A stretch of DNA of 61,374 nucleotides from Bacteroidota bacterium (GCA_024244665.1 JAAEOI010000132.1:1-61374), one strand, 5' to 3'; positions 7,790 through 17,647 are shown, numbered from the stretch's first letter. Translations and numbers: made by a program. The notes: generated by a model not told the origin, from the letters alone.

Positions 7790-9148
7790 ATGCCCGCAGA
7801 CAAAATACTGATCATCGACGACGATCCCGATGTGCTACTCACAGCCCGCATGTTGCTTGTGCAACTGGACTTTGATGTCTCCGTGCTCTCCGATCCAGAA
7901 AAGATAATCTCAAGGACGGAGAGGGAGCGCTTTGATGTGATCCTGCTTGACATGAACTTCCAGCGTGGAAACACAGAGGGAACAGAGGGGCTGAAGTGGC
8001 TGGAGAGGATCAGGGAAAAGGATCAGGAGGTTGTGGTAATCCTGATGACCGCATACGGGGATGTGGACCTGGCGGTAAAGGGAATTAAAGCCGGTGCCTT
8101 TGATTTCATCCTGAAGCCCTGGCAGAATGCCAAACTGCACGCCAGTATCCTTTCGGCCCTGAAGTTCAAAGCGAGCCGGACAGAGGGGCAGAAATACAGG
8201 AGTGTGGCTGCTGCCCTTGGTAATGATGATGAACTGCCCTTCGGTGAGATACTTGGTGAGTCAGCAGTCATCCAGAAGTTGAAAGAGACCATCAGGATCA
8301 TTGCGCCCACCGATGCAAATGTTCTGATCCTTGGTGAAAACGGGACCGGCAAAGAACTGGTTGCCCGGGCCATTCACCGGCACTCCACCCGTAGCAATGA
8401 AACATTCATGGGTGTGGACATGGGAGCAATTCCCGAGACCCTGTTTGAATCGGAACTCTTCGGCCATAAAAAAGGCGCTTTCACCGGAGCCATCATGGAC
8501 AAACCGGGACGCTTCGAACTGGCTGAAAAGGGGACCCTCTTCCTGGACGAAATCGGCAACCTGCCGGTTACCCTGCAGACAAAGCTGCTCACTGTGCTTG
8601 AACAGCGGATGATCAACCGGATTGGTTCAGGCATGGACAGCCCCATCGACATCAGGGTGATATCTGCCACCAACCAGCCGGTCCACAACATGATTGAATC
8701 AGGAGAATTTCGCAGGGATCTGCTCTATAGGCTGAATACCATCGAACTGGTAGTCCCGCCCCTGAGAGAGCGGCCAGAAGATATCCCTGAACTTGCAGCG
8801 CGCTTTCTTATGGACACTTCCCGGAAATACGGCCGCACTGGGCTGGATATCAGCAAGAAGAGCATGAAGCAGCTGCAACAATATGCCTGGCCGGGAAATG
8901 TGAGAGAACTTCAGAACATCATCCAGCGGGCAGTGATCATGAGCGAAGAAAACCAGCTTCTGTTTGACCAGCTTGGAAGTACCGGCCCTGGATCACCGGG
9001 GAAACCAACCCTGAACATTGAGGATAACGAGAAACAACTAATCAGCAAGGCATTGATGACCAACCGGGGAAATGTAACCAGGGCGGCAACTGACCTGGGC
9101 ATTGACCGGAACGCTCTCTACAGAAGAATGAAGAAATATGGTCTTTAG
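7790..9148 (+). CDS. Sigma-54-dependent response regulator (NtrC family)
   Basis: 452 residues in three parts. Receiver domain (1-125): acidic pocket IIDDD, phospho-acceptor Asp54 (VILLDMNF), MTAYGD and the Lys of FILKPW. AAA+ sigma-54 interaction domain (about 150-380): Walker A GENGTGKE, the sigma-54-contacting GAFTGA loop, Walker B TLFLDEIG and the arginine-finger region RRDLLYRLN. C-terminal Fis-type helix-turn-helix (about 410-452): GNVTRAATDLGIDRNALYRRMKK. All catalytic motifs look intact. It is cotranscribed with the following histidine kinase and diverges from a permease with a sigma-54-type promoter, its most likely target. Confidence 0.95.
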   Translation: MPADKILIIDDDPDVLLTARMLLVQLDFDVSVLSDPEKIISRTERERFDVILLDMNFQRGNTEGTEGLKWLERIREKDQEVVVILMTAYGDVDLAVKGIKAGAFDFILKPWQNAKLHASILSALKFKASRTEGQKYRSVAAALGNDDELPFGEILGESAVIQKLKETIRIIAPTDANVLILGENGTGKELVARAIHRHSTRSNETFMGVDMGAIPETLFESELFGHKKGAFTGAIMDKPGRFELAEKGTLFLDEIGNLPVTLQTKLLTVLEQRMINRIGSGMDSPIDIRVISATNQPVHNMIESGEFRRDLLYRLNTIELVVPPLRERPEDIPELAARFLMDTSRKYGRTGLDISKKSMKQLQQYAWPGNVRELQNIIQRAVIMSEENQLLFDQLGSTGPGSPGKPTLNIEDNEKQLISKALMTNRGNVTRAATDLGIDRNALYRRMKKYGL

Positions 9149-9155
9149 AGGACAC

Positions 9156-10502
9156 ATGATCCGGATCACTTTACGACTGGGAATAATCTTCCTGTGTATG
9201 TTGGCCCTGGCCCTGATGATCGGGCAACAGGCCAGGCTTTTCAGTGTGCTTGCCATTCTGCTATTCCTGCTTGCCCTGATTGTAGAACTGTTTTACCGGA
9301 TCAACCGCAATAACCGGATTATCGAATCACTCCTGGAGTCGGTCCGCTCTGAAGACTACAACCGGAGGATACTGGAAGGTGTTAAGGGCCTTGGGTATGA
9401 TAGCCTGGCAAATTCGGCCCAGACAATCATTACCGCGATCTCCTCGGCGAAAATAGAAAAAGAGACCCAGTACCAGTACCTCCAGACCATTCTTCAACAC
9501 ATCCATACAGCGGTACTCACCCTGGATGAGTCAGGCGAACCTGAACTGATTAATCCACTGGCCCTTAATACCCTGGGAATCTACAATACAAAGAGGCCTT
9601 CCTGGAGTGCCATCGAGAAGGCTTCCCCCCTTTTTGCCGGAGCTGTGAAATCCCTGGGAGAATCAGGCCGGCAGATGATCAGGCTCTCCAATACCCCTTC
9701 TGGAAAACAGCTGTTGATCCTGCTCAACACCGTGAAGATTGGCGGCGGCCAGGTAAAGATCATTACCTTCCAGGATATCGAGCCTGAGATCGAACAGAAG
9801 GAGATGGAGTCATGGCAGACCATCAGCCGGATCATGGCGCATGAGATTATGAACAGTCTGACTCCCCTATCCTCCCTGACGGAGACAGGGATCATGATGC
9901 TTGAGAAGGAGGGCCGGCCCGGGAAATTGGAAGAGCTCGGTCAGCTTACCATTGATAACCTGTACACCGCACTCAAAACTATCTCTGCCCGGAACCAGGC
10001 ACTTACAAAGTTCATAGGAAACTACCGGCAATTTTCCAGGCTTCCGGAACCTGAAAAAGAGGAGATCAGGGTGTCGGAATTATTGGATGAGATTACCTTG
10101 ATGCATCAGGCCCGTTGCGAAGAGAAAGGGATAAGATGCTCCAATCACACAGGACCTGAAAACCTGCTGATCATGGCCGATGGCTCCCAGCTGAAACAGG
10201 TACTGATCAACCTGGTAAAGAATGCCATAGAAGCCGTGGCAGATGTAGCGGAGCCGAAGCTGGGGATTACTGTAAAAAGGATTCTGGACCATGTTTCAGT
10301 GGAGGTTTCCGACAACGGAGAGGGTATTCCTCCCGAAATCCTTGAGAAGATCTTTGTGCCATTCTACACCACCAAAAAGGAAGGGTCCGGAATCGGGCTT
10401 AGCCTCTCAAGACAGATCATCCGCAACCATGGTGGCCAGATATCGGTGGAGTCGGATCCGGGAGAAGGAAGCACCTTTAAAGTCTCACTTCCCGTTAAAT
10501 AA
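9156..10502 (+). CDS. Membrane sensor histidine kinase (partner of the NtrC-type regulator)
   Basis: About 448 residues. Two closely spaced N-terminal membrane helices (about 5-48) with almost no periplasmic loop, then a HAMP-like helix, a PAS-like segment (about 100-215), the DHp helix with the phospho-acceptor His in MAHEIMNSLTPL, and a HATPase domain with LINLVKNAIEA (N box), DNGEGIP (G1), FVPFYTTKKEGSG and GIGLSLS (G2). Small periplasmic loops suggest an intramembrane or cytoplasmic cue. I start at 9156, which has AGAGGA seven bases upstream; an in-frame ATG at 9138 would overlap the regulator gene by 11 bases. It should phosphorylate the regulator encoded just upstream. Confidence 0.93.
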   Translation: MIRITLRLGIIFLCMLALALMIGQQARLFSVLAILLFLLALIVELFYRINRNNRIIESLLESVRSEDYNRRILEGVKGLGYDSLANSAQTIITAISSAKIEKETQYQYLQTILQHIHTAVLTLDESGEPELINPLALNTLGIYNTKRPSWSAIEKASPLFAGAVKSLGESGRQMIRLSNTPSGKQLLILLNTVKIGGGQVKIITFQDIEPEIEQKEMESWQTISRIMAHEIMNSLTPLSSLTETGIMMLEKEGRPGKLEELGQLTIDNLYTALKTISARNQALTKFIGNYRQFSRLPEPEKEEIRVSELLDEITLMHQARCEEKGIRCSNHTGPENLLIMADGSQLKQVLINLVKNAIEAVADVAEPKLGITVKRILDHVSVEVSDNGEGIPPEILEKIFVPFYTTKKEGSGIGLSLSRQIIRNHGGQISVESDPGEGSTFKVSLPVK

Positions 10503-10611
10503 TCCTTTAACATTTTTTTAGTAGGCTAGACTCCAAATAGTCCGGTTTAACAATAAACATATACAGGCAATCCTGCTGGACAGATCTCAGTAGAGCTGGT
10601 CAATGCCGGCA

Positions 10612-13470
10612 TCAGGACCTTGATACCTGGAATCCGGACTGAGAAACTTTAAAGTCCACAAAGCGTGCCCGGGTGTTGGGCGGATTGGAAGTGAGCATCT
10701 GCTTTACCTTCACTGCCGCATCGGCCGATTTGGCAAACATCATCAGGTATCCGCCGCCACCTGCTCCCAGCAGTTTATAACCCAGCAGAAGGTCGTCCAC
10801 CCTCCCGGTGATTTCCCGGATCACCTCCGGGTTGGTTCCCTCATCCAGTCTCTGGTTCAGCTCCCAGCTGTGAGCCACCATTGATGCCACACCCTGGTAA
10901 TCGTTCCGTAGCATGGTTTCGAAAGTCTCCTTTGCATGTTCCTGCATCTCGGAAAAGATCGCCAGGTGACCTGACGAATTGAGGAACATCCCTTTGACAA
11001 TCTCGCCCAGGATATCCCTGGCCATCCGGGTTACCCCTGTATAATAGAGCAACATCATTTCCCTGGTTTCACGGTTGGAAAAGAGCTGATCGGAGAGCCA
11101 CTTGATGGAGGGTTTCTGCAAAATTCCGGGGGTGGTCTCCAGCAATTTCACACCGGGGAAGATCCCACCATACTGGTCCTGCCAGCCTCCACCGCTGGTA
11201 AGCATCTGCTCCAGGATCAGGGTACGATAGGCCACATCGTGTTTATCCCAGTTCAACCCGCAGAATTCACTCAGGGTACCAAGCACTGTGGCAGCCAGGT
11301 TGGAGCTGGTGCCCAGTCCCGATCCCTTGGGAATGGCAGCCAGCAGGGACATTTCGATCCCGCAGCCGAACTCCTTTAGTTGTGAGGAGAGATCGGGGTA
11401 CTGCTTCTTTGAAAATCCCGGTCCGAATCCGGCAAGCACCAGGGCTGCTATGGGTATTGAAAATTCCCCGCCAACACGGTTATATCCCCGCAAGTCATCA
11501 AAAGAGGTAATCTCCATCTCTACCCCCAGGTCGATAGACCTGAGAATGATCTTTGGTTCCTCAAGCGGCCGTGCAAACACCTGCAGGGGAAGCTGGCCGT
11601 TTAACTCCACTGAAAGGTTGACCACCTTCCCCCCTTCCAGGATGCAATAAGGAGGAGTGTCGGTCCAACCACCTGCAAGATCGAGCCTCACCGGACTTCT
11701 GCCCCAGAGGATCTGATCATCCAGTACGTTCCGTTCAGGATGAATGCCCTGTGAGCGAAGGGTATCCATCAGCTCCTCTCTGAGTATCCCAAAGGCCTGC
11801 TTCTCATGGCTGGAAGCCAGTGTCCGGTTGCCGTAAACCCGGCCCCTGAACATGTGGTCATTAATCTGTTTAACAATAGGTTCCCCGGGCGGAAGCTCAT
11901 GTGGCATGTCCAGGCCCAGCATCCTGAAGTCTTCAGCACACCTTTCCAGGTCGAGAAAATAAAAAATGCTCTTGTGATGGTTTTTCGCCAGTTCCGTCAG
12001 GGTATAGGCCTTTAAAATCTCCCTGTGGCTGTATAGAGCCATCGGGTCGGTTCGCTCGGAAAGTTCTCTGGCTGAAAGCCTTCCTGCGCTAGTCCATGCA
12101 TCACTGCTCCCTATTCCTGCCACCATCCATTCTGCCATCGCCGGAATCCCCTCCTTCTCAACCACCGGGAAGAGGGGGAGGTCAAAAATGCAGTCACTCA
12201 TATTCAGCCCGGCATCCACAATGTTCACTGAACGGCTTTTAAACCACTCCTTCAATGGGCTCCCCATCCACATCACATCCTCCTCAGCTGATCCCCGGAA
12301 TCCATCATCAAAACCGTAGGTTCGCAGACAATACTCACCGTTGGGCAGGTGAACCACATCCAGGCAGATGTCCTCAGGCAATTCCAGTTTCCAGCTGTTT
12401 TCAGGTACCCCGGTAATCATGTGGTGATGTTTCAGTTTCCATGTATGCGGCACATGGCTGTTCTCAATCCAGATGTGGTGGTTTTTCTGTTTAAACCTTA
12501 ATCCAACCTGCGAGCTCTGCTGGAAGATTGAAGGATGGTGATCGGTCTCCCGGGTATATTTCAGTCTCTGGTCGATAACCCTGTTCTGCAGCTTCAGGTT
12601 AGATTCGATCAGATCCCGGTTGCTGCCAAAGTGGTAAAATTCCCCCTCACTCAGTGGAACAAGTCTCACGTCAAGCCCTTTAAAAAGGGGATCCGGATCC
12701 CTTGCCTCCGAACCAAAGGAGGTAAGCATGTCTCCATATAAATCATAGAAATCGGGAAATTCTCCGTTAAAGTCTCCTTTTTCCTCATTCCATCCCGACT
12801 TTTCCATGAGTTTTTGGGTGGTTTCGGCATTCAGAAGCACAATCCCCGAATCCATCAGGTAGAAGTAATCCTTTGAATATTCTCCCAGCTCTTCCCTGGT
12901 CGGTTTCTGTTTCACAAAAGCCAGTTGATCCTGCTCCTCTTTGGGACTGAAAAAAACACCATGTTTTTCTGCGACCGAATCATTAACCCAGATTCCAAAT
13001 ACAAGCACATCGGCCTCGGGCAGATAATTAAAACGGTCGCCCGAAACAAACATCACGTCACCGCTTCCCACCAGGGTGGTATAGCCATCCGGAGCCTGTT
13101 TCAATATCTTTTCATAAAATGAAACCTGAAAATCGATCAACTTCTGATCTATATACTGCCCTTTGGACCAGCGGAATACGGGCATGGGGAGAAGAGACTT
13201 ACCATATGGAGCATAGGCTGGCAAACGGCGGCTCTCACCCCCGGAGTGGATCACCATTCGCTTTCTCCGGGGGAGCCATTCACCAAAGGTGCCTTCAAAC
13301 TGTTCGGCCCTGAATGCAGAGGCGAGCACAGAGGCAGTCCCCCCTCCCGATCCGACTTTCTTTTCAATGGGATCGGAATCACAATACCACTCCCGGGGAT
13401 CCTTATCCTCGAGCTTATGAAAATGAGAAACCATTCCGGGTGGGAGGCTGATCAACCTTTGAATCTGCAT
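10612..13470 (-). CDS. fkp: Bifunctional L-fucokinase / fucose-1-phosphate guanylyltransferase
   Basis: 952 residues, close in length and sequence to Bacteroides fragilis Fkp (about 950). The N-terminal half is the GDP-fucose pyrophosphorylase with GSGGGTASVL and the nucleotide-binding SGGESRRLPAYAP; the middle has the left-handed helix part (WIENSHV, HMITGVPENSW); the C-terminal half is a GHMP kinase with VRLDLAGGWTDTPPY, PKGSGLGTSSNLA and LLGAGGGGY. It salvages free L-fucose to GDP-L-fucose in the cytoplasm for decorating surface glycans. I start at 13470 because the product then begins MQIQRLISLPP, like B. fragilis Fkp, and a -7 element lies between this ATG and the upstream in-frame ATG at 13503. 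No fucose operon surrounds it. Confidence 0.95.
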   Translation of the reverse strand: MQIQRLISLPPGMVSHFHKLEDKDPREWYCDSDPIEKKVGSGGGTASVLASAFRAEQFEGTFGEWLPRRKRMVIHSGGESRRLPAYAPYGKSLLPMPVFRWSKGQYIDQKLIDFQVSFYEKILKQAPDGYTTLVGSGDVMFVSGDRFNYLPEADVLVFGIWVNDSVAEKHGVFFSPKEEQDQLAFVKQKPTREELGEYSKDYFYLMDSGIVLLNAETTQKLMEKSGWNEEKGDFNGEFPDFYDLYGDMLTSFGSEARDPDPLFKGLDVRLVPLSEGEFYHFGSNRDLIESNLKLQNRVIDQRLKYTRETDHHPSIFQQSSQVGLRFKQKNHHIWIENSHVPHTWKLKHHHMITGVPENSWKLELPEDICLDVVHLPNGEYCLRTYGFDDGFRGSAEEDVMWMGSPLKEWFKSRSVNIVDAGLNMSDCIFDLPLFPVVEKEGIPAMAEWMVAGIGSSDAWTSAGRLSARELSERTDPMALYSHREILKAYTLTELAKNHHKSIFYFLDLERCAEDFRMLGLDMPHELPPGEPIVKQINDHMFRGRVYGNRTLASSHEKQAFGILREELMDTLRSQGIHPERNVLDDQILWGRSPVRLDLAGGWTDTPPYCILEGGKVVNLSVELNGQLPLQVFARPLEEPKIILRSIDLGVEMEITSFDDLRGYNRVGGEFSIPIAALVLAGFGPGFSKKQYPDLSSQLKEFGCGIEMSLLAAIPKGSGLGTSSNLAATVLGTLSEFCGLNWDKHDVAYRTLILEQMLTSGGGWQDQYGGIFPGVKLLETTPGILQKPSIKWLSDQLFSNRETREMMLLYYTGVTRMARDILGEIVKGMFLNSSGHLAIFSEMQEHAKETFETMLRNDYQGVASMVAHSWELNQRLDEGTNPEVIREITGRVDDLLLGYKLLGAGGGGYLMMFAKSADAAVKVKQMLTSNPPNTRARFVDFKVSQSGFQVSRS

Positions 13471-13485
13471 GCTAAAATGTTTTCC

Positions 13486-13493
13486 CAAAAATA
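13486..13493 (-). promoter_or_regulatory. Candidate -7 element for fkp
   Basis: TATTTTTG on the minus strand matches TAnnTTTG exactly. The start would lie about 9 bases before the ATG at 13470, which favours that start over the one at 13503. No good -33 box was seen. Confidence 0.4.
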
Positions 13494-13551
13494 GTGGTTT
13501 CATTCAATTTTCTTAGTTTCACAGGGCAAAAAATAGCACTCTTTCCGATTA

Positions 13552-13578
13552 CCGGTGGACCTCCACCTCTGCCACCGG
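13552..13578. repeat. GC-rich hairpin between the DUF1080 gene and fkp
   Basis: CCGGTGG (13552-13558) and CCACCGG (13572-13578) form a 7-bp stem with a 13-base loop, 58 bases past the stop of the DUF1080 gene. No T run follows on either strand, so it is at most a weak terminator or an mRNA 3' structure. Confidence 0.35.
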
Positions 13579-13635
13579 AAATACCAATGAGAGGCATGAA
13601 AACGCTTTTGTTGAATACAGGGGGGAGTAATTGGG

Positions 13636-14670
13636 CTACTTCTCTATTGGCGTAAGTATAATATTCCGGTAGCTCACCGCCCCGTGATCGCCCTGCAGGT
13701 ACAGGGGGCCCGGGCTGAACTCATCAGAGGTAAGCGCCCCGCCTGTAACTCCTTTGACAGGTTGGTTGTCGATGATCGTCTTCCCGTTCAGAACAACAGT
13801 CAGGTGGCGCTTGCAGAGTGTCATCACCATCTCCTGCCACTCTCCTGCCGGCTTCTCGGCAGCCTCCGACGGAGTGATCCTGCTGTACAGCCCGCCCATA
13901 TTGTGTGGGTCAAGTGCCTTCCCATAGCTATCCTGCACCTGCACCTCATAGATCCCGCGAAGGTAGACCCCGCTGTTGCTGCCCGCAGGCACATTCACCT
14001 CCAGCGAAAGCCTGAAATCCTCAAAGGCACCGGTGGTCCGAAGGTTTCCGTAATTGATATGCTCTTCACCCTCCTTCTGAACCGGGTCATTCACCAGGAC
14101 GCCATCAACCGCTGTCCATCCGTTAATGGCCTTTGGATCCAGCAACTCCCATCCCTTCAAGTTTCTCCCGTTAAACAGTTCAAGCGGCTTGCCGAATTTG
14201 ACCTTCCCTAAATCGGGTGATTCCCCTCCTGGCGGGATCCGCTTACCTGTAAAAGCCACGGTTTCAAACTCTATCCCATCCCCATTGGGGAATACTGCAG
14301 ATCCGGAGATCAGGTCTTCACTCTCTTTCCTCACATCAAACCAGTAGACCGGATGGTGGGTTTTGACCGGCTTACCCGCAACATCAGTCTCACGGACCAC
14401 ATCGCGACCGCGCACAAGAAGCAGGTTCCCATCAAAAATCATGGTGTACTCTACAGGGTAGACACTGGCCCATCGCCAGAGAATCTGCGCATCCAGGTAA
14501 CCATCTTCCTGAATCACCTCAAGCCACCCTGCATTGTTATCTTCATAGTCAAGTGTGAGGGCCCACATACCCAGGAAGGGGTAGGCAGGGCTATCCTGGG
14601 AAAATACAGGGCTGAATGACAACAACAGGATTCCCGTAATAATTACAGCAATAAGTCTATCTGATTTCAT
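13636..14670 (-). CDS. DUF1080 protein (3-keto-disaccharide hydrolase / LamG-like fold)
   Basis: 344 residues from the ATG at 14670, which places a clean signal peptide (MKSDRLIAV to VFSQ) at the start; an in-frame ATG at 14730 would only add an unlikely N-terminal extension. The C-terminal 190 residues are the DUF1080 domain: LELFNGRNLKGWELLD at its start, then LRTTGAFEDFRLSLEV, GSNSGVYLRGIYEVQVQD, EWQEMVMTL and a final GPLYLQGDHGAVSYRNI. The N-terminal 160 residues form a second beta-rich part of the same style. Members described biochemically hydrolyse 3-keto-glycosides; others are untested. Secreted or periplasmic. It is divergent from the SpoIIE phosphatase gene. Confidence 0.85.
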   Translation of the reverse strand: MKSDRLIAVIITGILLLSFSPVFSQDSPAYPFLGMWALTLDYEDNNAGWLEVIQEDGYLDAQILWRWASVYPVEYTMIFDGNLLLVRGRDVVRETDVAGKPVKTHHPVYWFDVRKESEDLISGSAVFPNGDGIEFETVAFTGKRIPPGGESPDLGKVKFGKPLELFNGRNLKGWELLDPKAINGWTAVDGVLVNDPVQKEGEEHINYGNLRTTGAFEDFRLSLEVNVPAGSNSGVYLRGIYEVQVQDSYGKALDPHNMGGLYSRITPSEAAEKPAGEWQEMVMTLCKRHLTVVLNGKTIIDNQPVKGVTGGALTSDEFSPGPLYLQGDHGAVSYRNIILTPIEK

Positions 14671-14778
14671 CTGGATGGTTTTTTGTAGGTGTGCCAAAAT
14701 TACCAATAATCTCATCAATAATCCCACCAAAGGAAAAAATTATAGTACCTTAATCCGTCAAATTCTGAGCCCCGCATC

Positions 14779-17523
14779 ATGAAGATTTCTATCTGTGCAT
14801 TGTTTGGCATTTTGTGCCTGATCTTGCCTGTTCAGATTTCAGCCCAGTCAGGGATTATAGTCTATGACGGCACATCCGGCATCGTTGGGACATCTGTACG
14901 GAATGATACTGTCCGCATATTTTCCATAGTTCCGGAAAGTCCGGCTGACAAAGCAGGCATCCGGTTTCGCGATCAGATCATCCGGATCAATGGCCAATTC
15001 GTCTCTGGAAATGGCACCTCCAACATGAAGCTAAAGGAGCTCCTTTCAGGAAGCGCTGAAGACTCCCTTTCTCTTGTCATCAGAAGAGGTTCTCAGGATT
15101 CCCTTTTTTCCGTTACGCTGCAAAATGACCTGCACCTGCGCGAACTGAACTATTTTCAATTTGATTACCTGGTCGACTCATTGGAGCAGTGGGACATCCA
15201 TGATGTGATTTCCGGTTCACTTCAAGGGATCTTTTCGGATCCCACCTTATCCAAGTGCCTGGTCTACTCTGTAGAACCCGGGAGCAGGGCCGCACAACAG
15301 GGTATTCTCGCAGGTGATCAGATTGTCAGTCTGGCCGGGGAGATGGACTATGGGGATAATGAAATTGGCATGAAGCTTCTGGACAATGTGACCAGCGACA
15401 CTTCAATCACGCTTATTAGGGACAGTTCAGTGATTCTCCTGGATCTGAATCCCTCCATGGAAGGCTCCTTGGAAGGAGTTCAAAGTCAGTATAAAAGTGA
15501 TTTCAAAAACAAATGTATCTGGATTAAAATCACTGTAAATAGCAGGATTTCTGTAAACCGTTCCTACATCTTTAACTTTCCGAAGATGGAACAAAACGGG
15601 ATTGTTGCCCTTTATGAGATCACAACAGCGGGGGAAATCATTGAAAAAAAAGCAGGCATATCCCTGCCGGTGGAGACCCGCGATTTCAACTACAAAGACT
15701 GGAAAGCTGTACAGGTGCACCTGGAAAGGGGAGCAGAGCAGACCTTTTATGTGAGACTAAGCTCGGAAAGTGCTATAGATTCACCCTTCACAGTTATTAT
15801 CGCCGAAGAGACCGTTGTAAAGCATGACCGGATTGAACGAATGATCCTTTCTGCCTTTTATGGAATGATGCTGATCATCTCCCTCTATTACCTGGTCATG
15901 TTCTTCGCCGGAAGGCAGTCCCGTTTCGGATTCTTCTCGCTCTATATTCTGAGCTTCGGACTGTTACTTTTCACACTTGAAGGATTCCCTGGCGAATATA
16001 CCTGGAAACACTCCCAGCTATACATGACATTCACATCCTCCTACGACTTTGTTCTCTTCTCGCTTGTCTCCATTTTCTTCCTCCTGTTCGGCAGAGCCTA
16101 CCTTGATCTGAAACGATCTCTGAAAGGATGGAACATCAGTGTTCTGGTCCTGATTGGCATCATCATTCTCTCCGTCATTTTCAATGCGATTCTTACTCTC
16201 TTTCATGAGACAGATTTAGGGAATTCAGGGAATCTAGGGATGCTTGTCATATGGATCTACATTTTGTCGGCTATGTTCATACCCATGTTCATCCTGATCA
16301 TTCCTGCCATCATGAGGATCCGGGAGGGTTCAGGGCCGGCATGGTTCTTCCTGATCTCCAATATTTTTCTTGCTGTCAGCATCTTTCTATCCTATAATAC
16401 TACCAGTATTAAATTCACGGTCCATTCGCTATACAGACCGGCATTTGCAACAATGATGCAAATTGTTGCAGTCTACCTGGCAGCAGTCATCCAATTCCTG
16501 CTCTTTTCATTGGGACTGGCAAGGAAGATGAAGATCGATGAGCAGGAGAAGAAACTGGCCCAGGAGCGGGTCATTGAGCAGCTCCAGGAGAATGAGAAGC
16601 TGAAGGACAAGGTGAATCGTGAGCTGGAACAGAAAGTGAATGAGCGAACCAGTGAGATTCTGGAACAGAAAGAGGAGATTGAGGCTCAGCGGGATGAGAT
16701 TGAAGCCCAGAGAGACCAGTTAACCGACAGCATCAACTATGCCGAACGCATACAGTCGGCGGTGATGCCCCACCAGGAGTACCTGGATGCAGTAATGCCG
16801 GAGTATTTCGTGCTGTTTAAACCAAGAGATATTGTGAGCGGGGATTTCTACTGGATCAGGGAGGTGAAAAACAACCTTGTTGTTGTGGCGGCCGATTGTA
16901 CCGGGCATGGTGTTCCGGGAGCTTTCATGAGCATGCTGGGGATTGCATTCCTGAACGAACAGATTGGGAAGAGCCAGATTGAAAAGCCGGGTGAAATTCT
17001 CAACCGGCTCAGGAAAAAAATGAAAGAGACCATGGCCCAGGAAGGAAGGCCCCATGAACAACAGGACGGGATGGATATGGCGCTTGCCATCATCAACAAT
17101 GACGGATCAGAGCTTCAATATGCAGGGGCCTATAATCCCCTCTATATCATCCGTGGAAAGAAGCAGCCGAAGGATGAACCACTTGAGCAGTACTTCTCCA
17201 AGGATGGAGATGATTATCAACTCTATGAATTGAAGGGAGACAAACAGCCCATTGCCATCTACTCTATGGAGGCTGAATTTGAAACCAGGAAGATTTCGCT
17301 TCAGAAAGGCGACACCATCTATCTCTTTTCCGATGGGTTTGTAGACCAGAAAGGTGGTCCGAAACAGAGAAAATTCCTGAGCCGGAACTTCAAAAAAATG
17401 CTTCTGGAAATCCAGTCCCAATCCATGGAACAGCAAAAGAAACACCTGGAAGACACGCTTGAAAAGTGGAGTGAGGGCTTCGAGCAGATCGACGATATCC
17501 TGGTGATGGGGATCAGGGTCTGA
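14779..17523 (+). CDS. PDZ-PDZ-7TM-SpoIIE membrane protein phosphatase
   Basis: 914 residues. A signal peptide (1-22) is followed by two PDZ-like domains (about 25-105 with VPESPADKAGIRFRDQIIRING, and about 135-215 with VEPGSRAAQQGILAGDQIVSL). Then comes a beta-rich periplasmic part (to about 350), seven predicted membrane helices (about 355-590, 7TMR-DISM-like), a charged coiled coil (about 595-665, with EIEAQRDEIEAQRD repeats) and a cytoplasmic SpoIIE/PP2C domain (about 680-914). The metal ligands look intact: SGDFYW, AADCTGHGVPG, LFSDGFVDQ and IDDILV. It probably converts a periplasmic peptide or protein signal, sensed by the PDZ pair, into dephosphorylation of an anti-sigma antagonist or similar target. 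No anti-sigma or STAS gene is nearby. Confidence 0.88.
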   Translation: MKISICALFGILCLILPVQISAQSGIIVYDGTSGIVGTSVRNDTVRIFSIVPESPADKAGIRFRDQIIRINGQFVSGNGTSNMKLKELLSGSAEDSLSLVIRRGSQDSLFSVTLQNDLHLRELNYFQFDYLVDSLEQWDIHDVISGSLQGIFSDPTLSKCLVYSVEPGSRAAQQGILAGDQIVSLAGEMDYGDNEIGMKLLDNVTSDTSITLIRDSSVILLDLNPSMEGSLEGVQSQYKSDFKNKCIWIKITVNSRISVNRSYIFNFPKMEQNGIVALYEITTAGEIIEKKAGISLPVETRDFNYKDWKAVQVHLERGAEQTFYVRLSSESAIDSPFTVIIAEETVVKHDRIERMILSAFYGMMLIISLYYLVMFFAGRQSRFGFFSLYILSFGLLLFTLEGFPGEYTWKHSQLYMTFTSSYDFVLFSLVSIFFLLFGRAYLDLKRSLKGWNISVLVLIGIIILSVIFNAILTLFHETDLGNSGNLGMLVIWIYILSAMFIPMFILIIPAIMRIREGSGPAWFFLISNIFLAVSIFLSYNTTSIKFTVHSLYRPAFATMMQIVAVYLAAVIQFLLFSLGLARKMKIDEQEKKLAQERVIEQLQENEKLKDKVNRELEQKVNERTSEILEQKEEIEAQRDEIEAQRDQLTDSINYAERIQSAVMPHQEYLDAVMPEYFVLFKPRDIVSGDFYWIREVKNNLVVVAADCTGHGVPGAFMSMLGIAFLNEQIGKSQIEKPGEILNRLRKKMKETMAQEGRPHEQQDGMDMALAIINNDGSELQYAGAYNPLYIIRGKKQPKDEPLEQYFSKDGDDYQLYELKGDKQPIAIYSMEAEFETRKISLQKGDTIYLFSDGFVDQKGGPKQRKFLSRNFKKMLLEIQSQSMEQQKKHLEDTLEKWSEGFEQIDDILVMGIRV

Positions 17524-17647
17524 TCCTGGAAAGCCTCCCCGTTCTGGAAATAGATTCCCCAGTCCTCGATCCCCACAGCCTCAAGGGTAAGCCCCATGGA
17601 ACGGTCATAATTAAGATGGGAATGAATTCTGATTAGGTCCTATTAAG

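Noticed and set aside
10612..13503. Start of fkp at 13503
   Set aside because: The 13470 start matches B. fragilis Fkp and a -7 element lies between the two ATGs.
14690..14710. TGGCAC upstream of the DUF1080 gene on the minus strand
   Set aside because: No acceptable -12 box follows at the required distance.
17524..17640. A minus-strand frame (SMGLTLEAVGIEDWGIYFQNGE) between the SpoIIE and sulfatase genes looks coding
   Set aside because: It is under 45 residues before running into the SpoIIE gene and matches no family I know.
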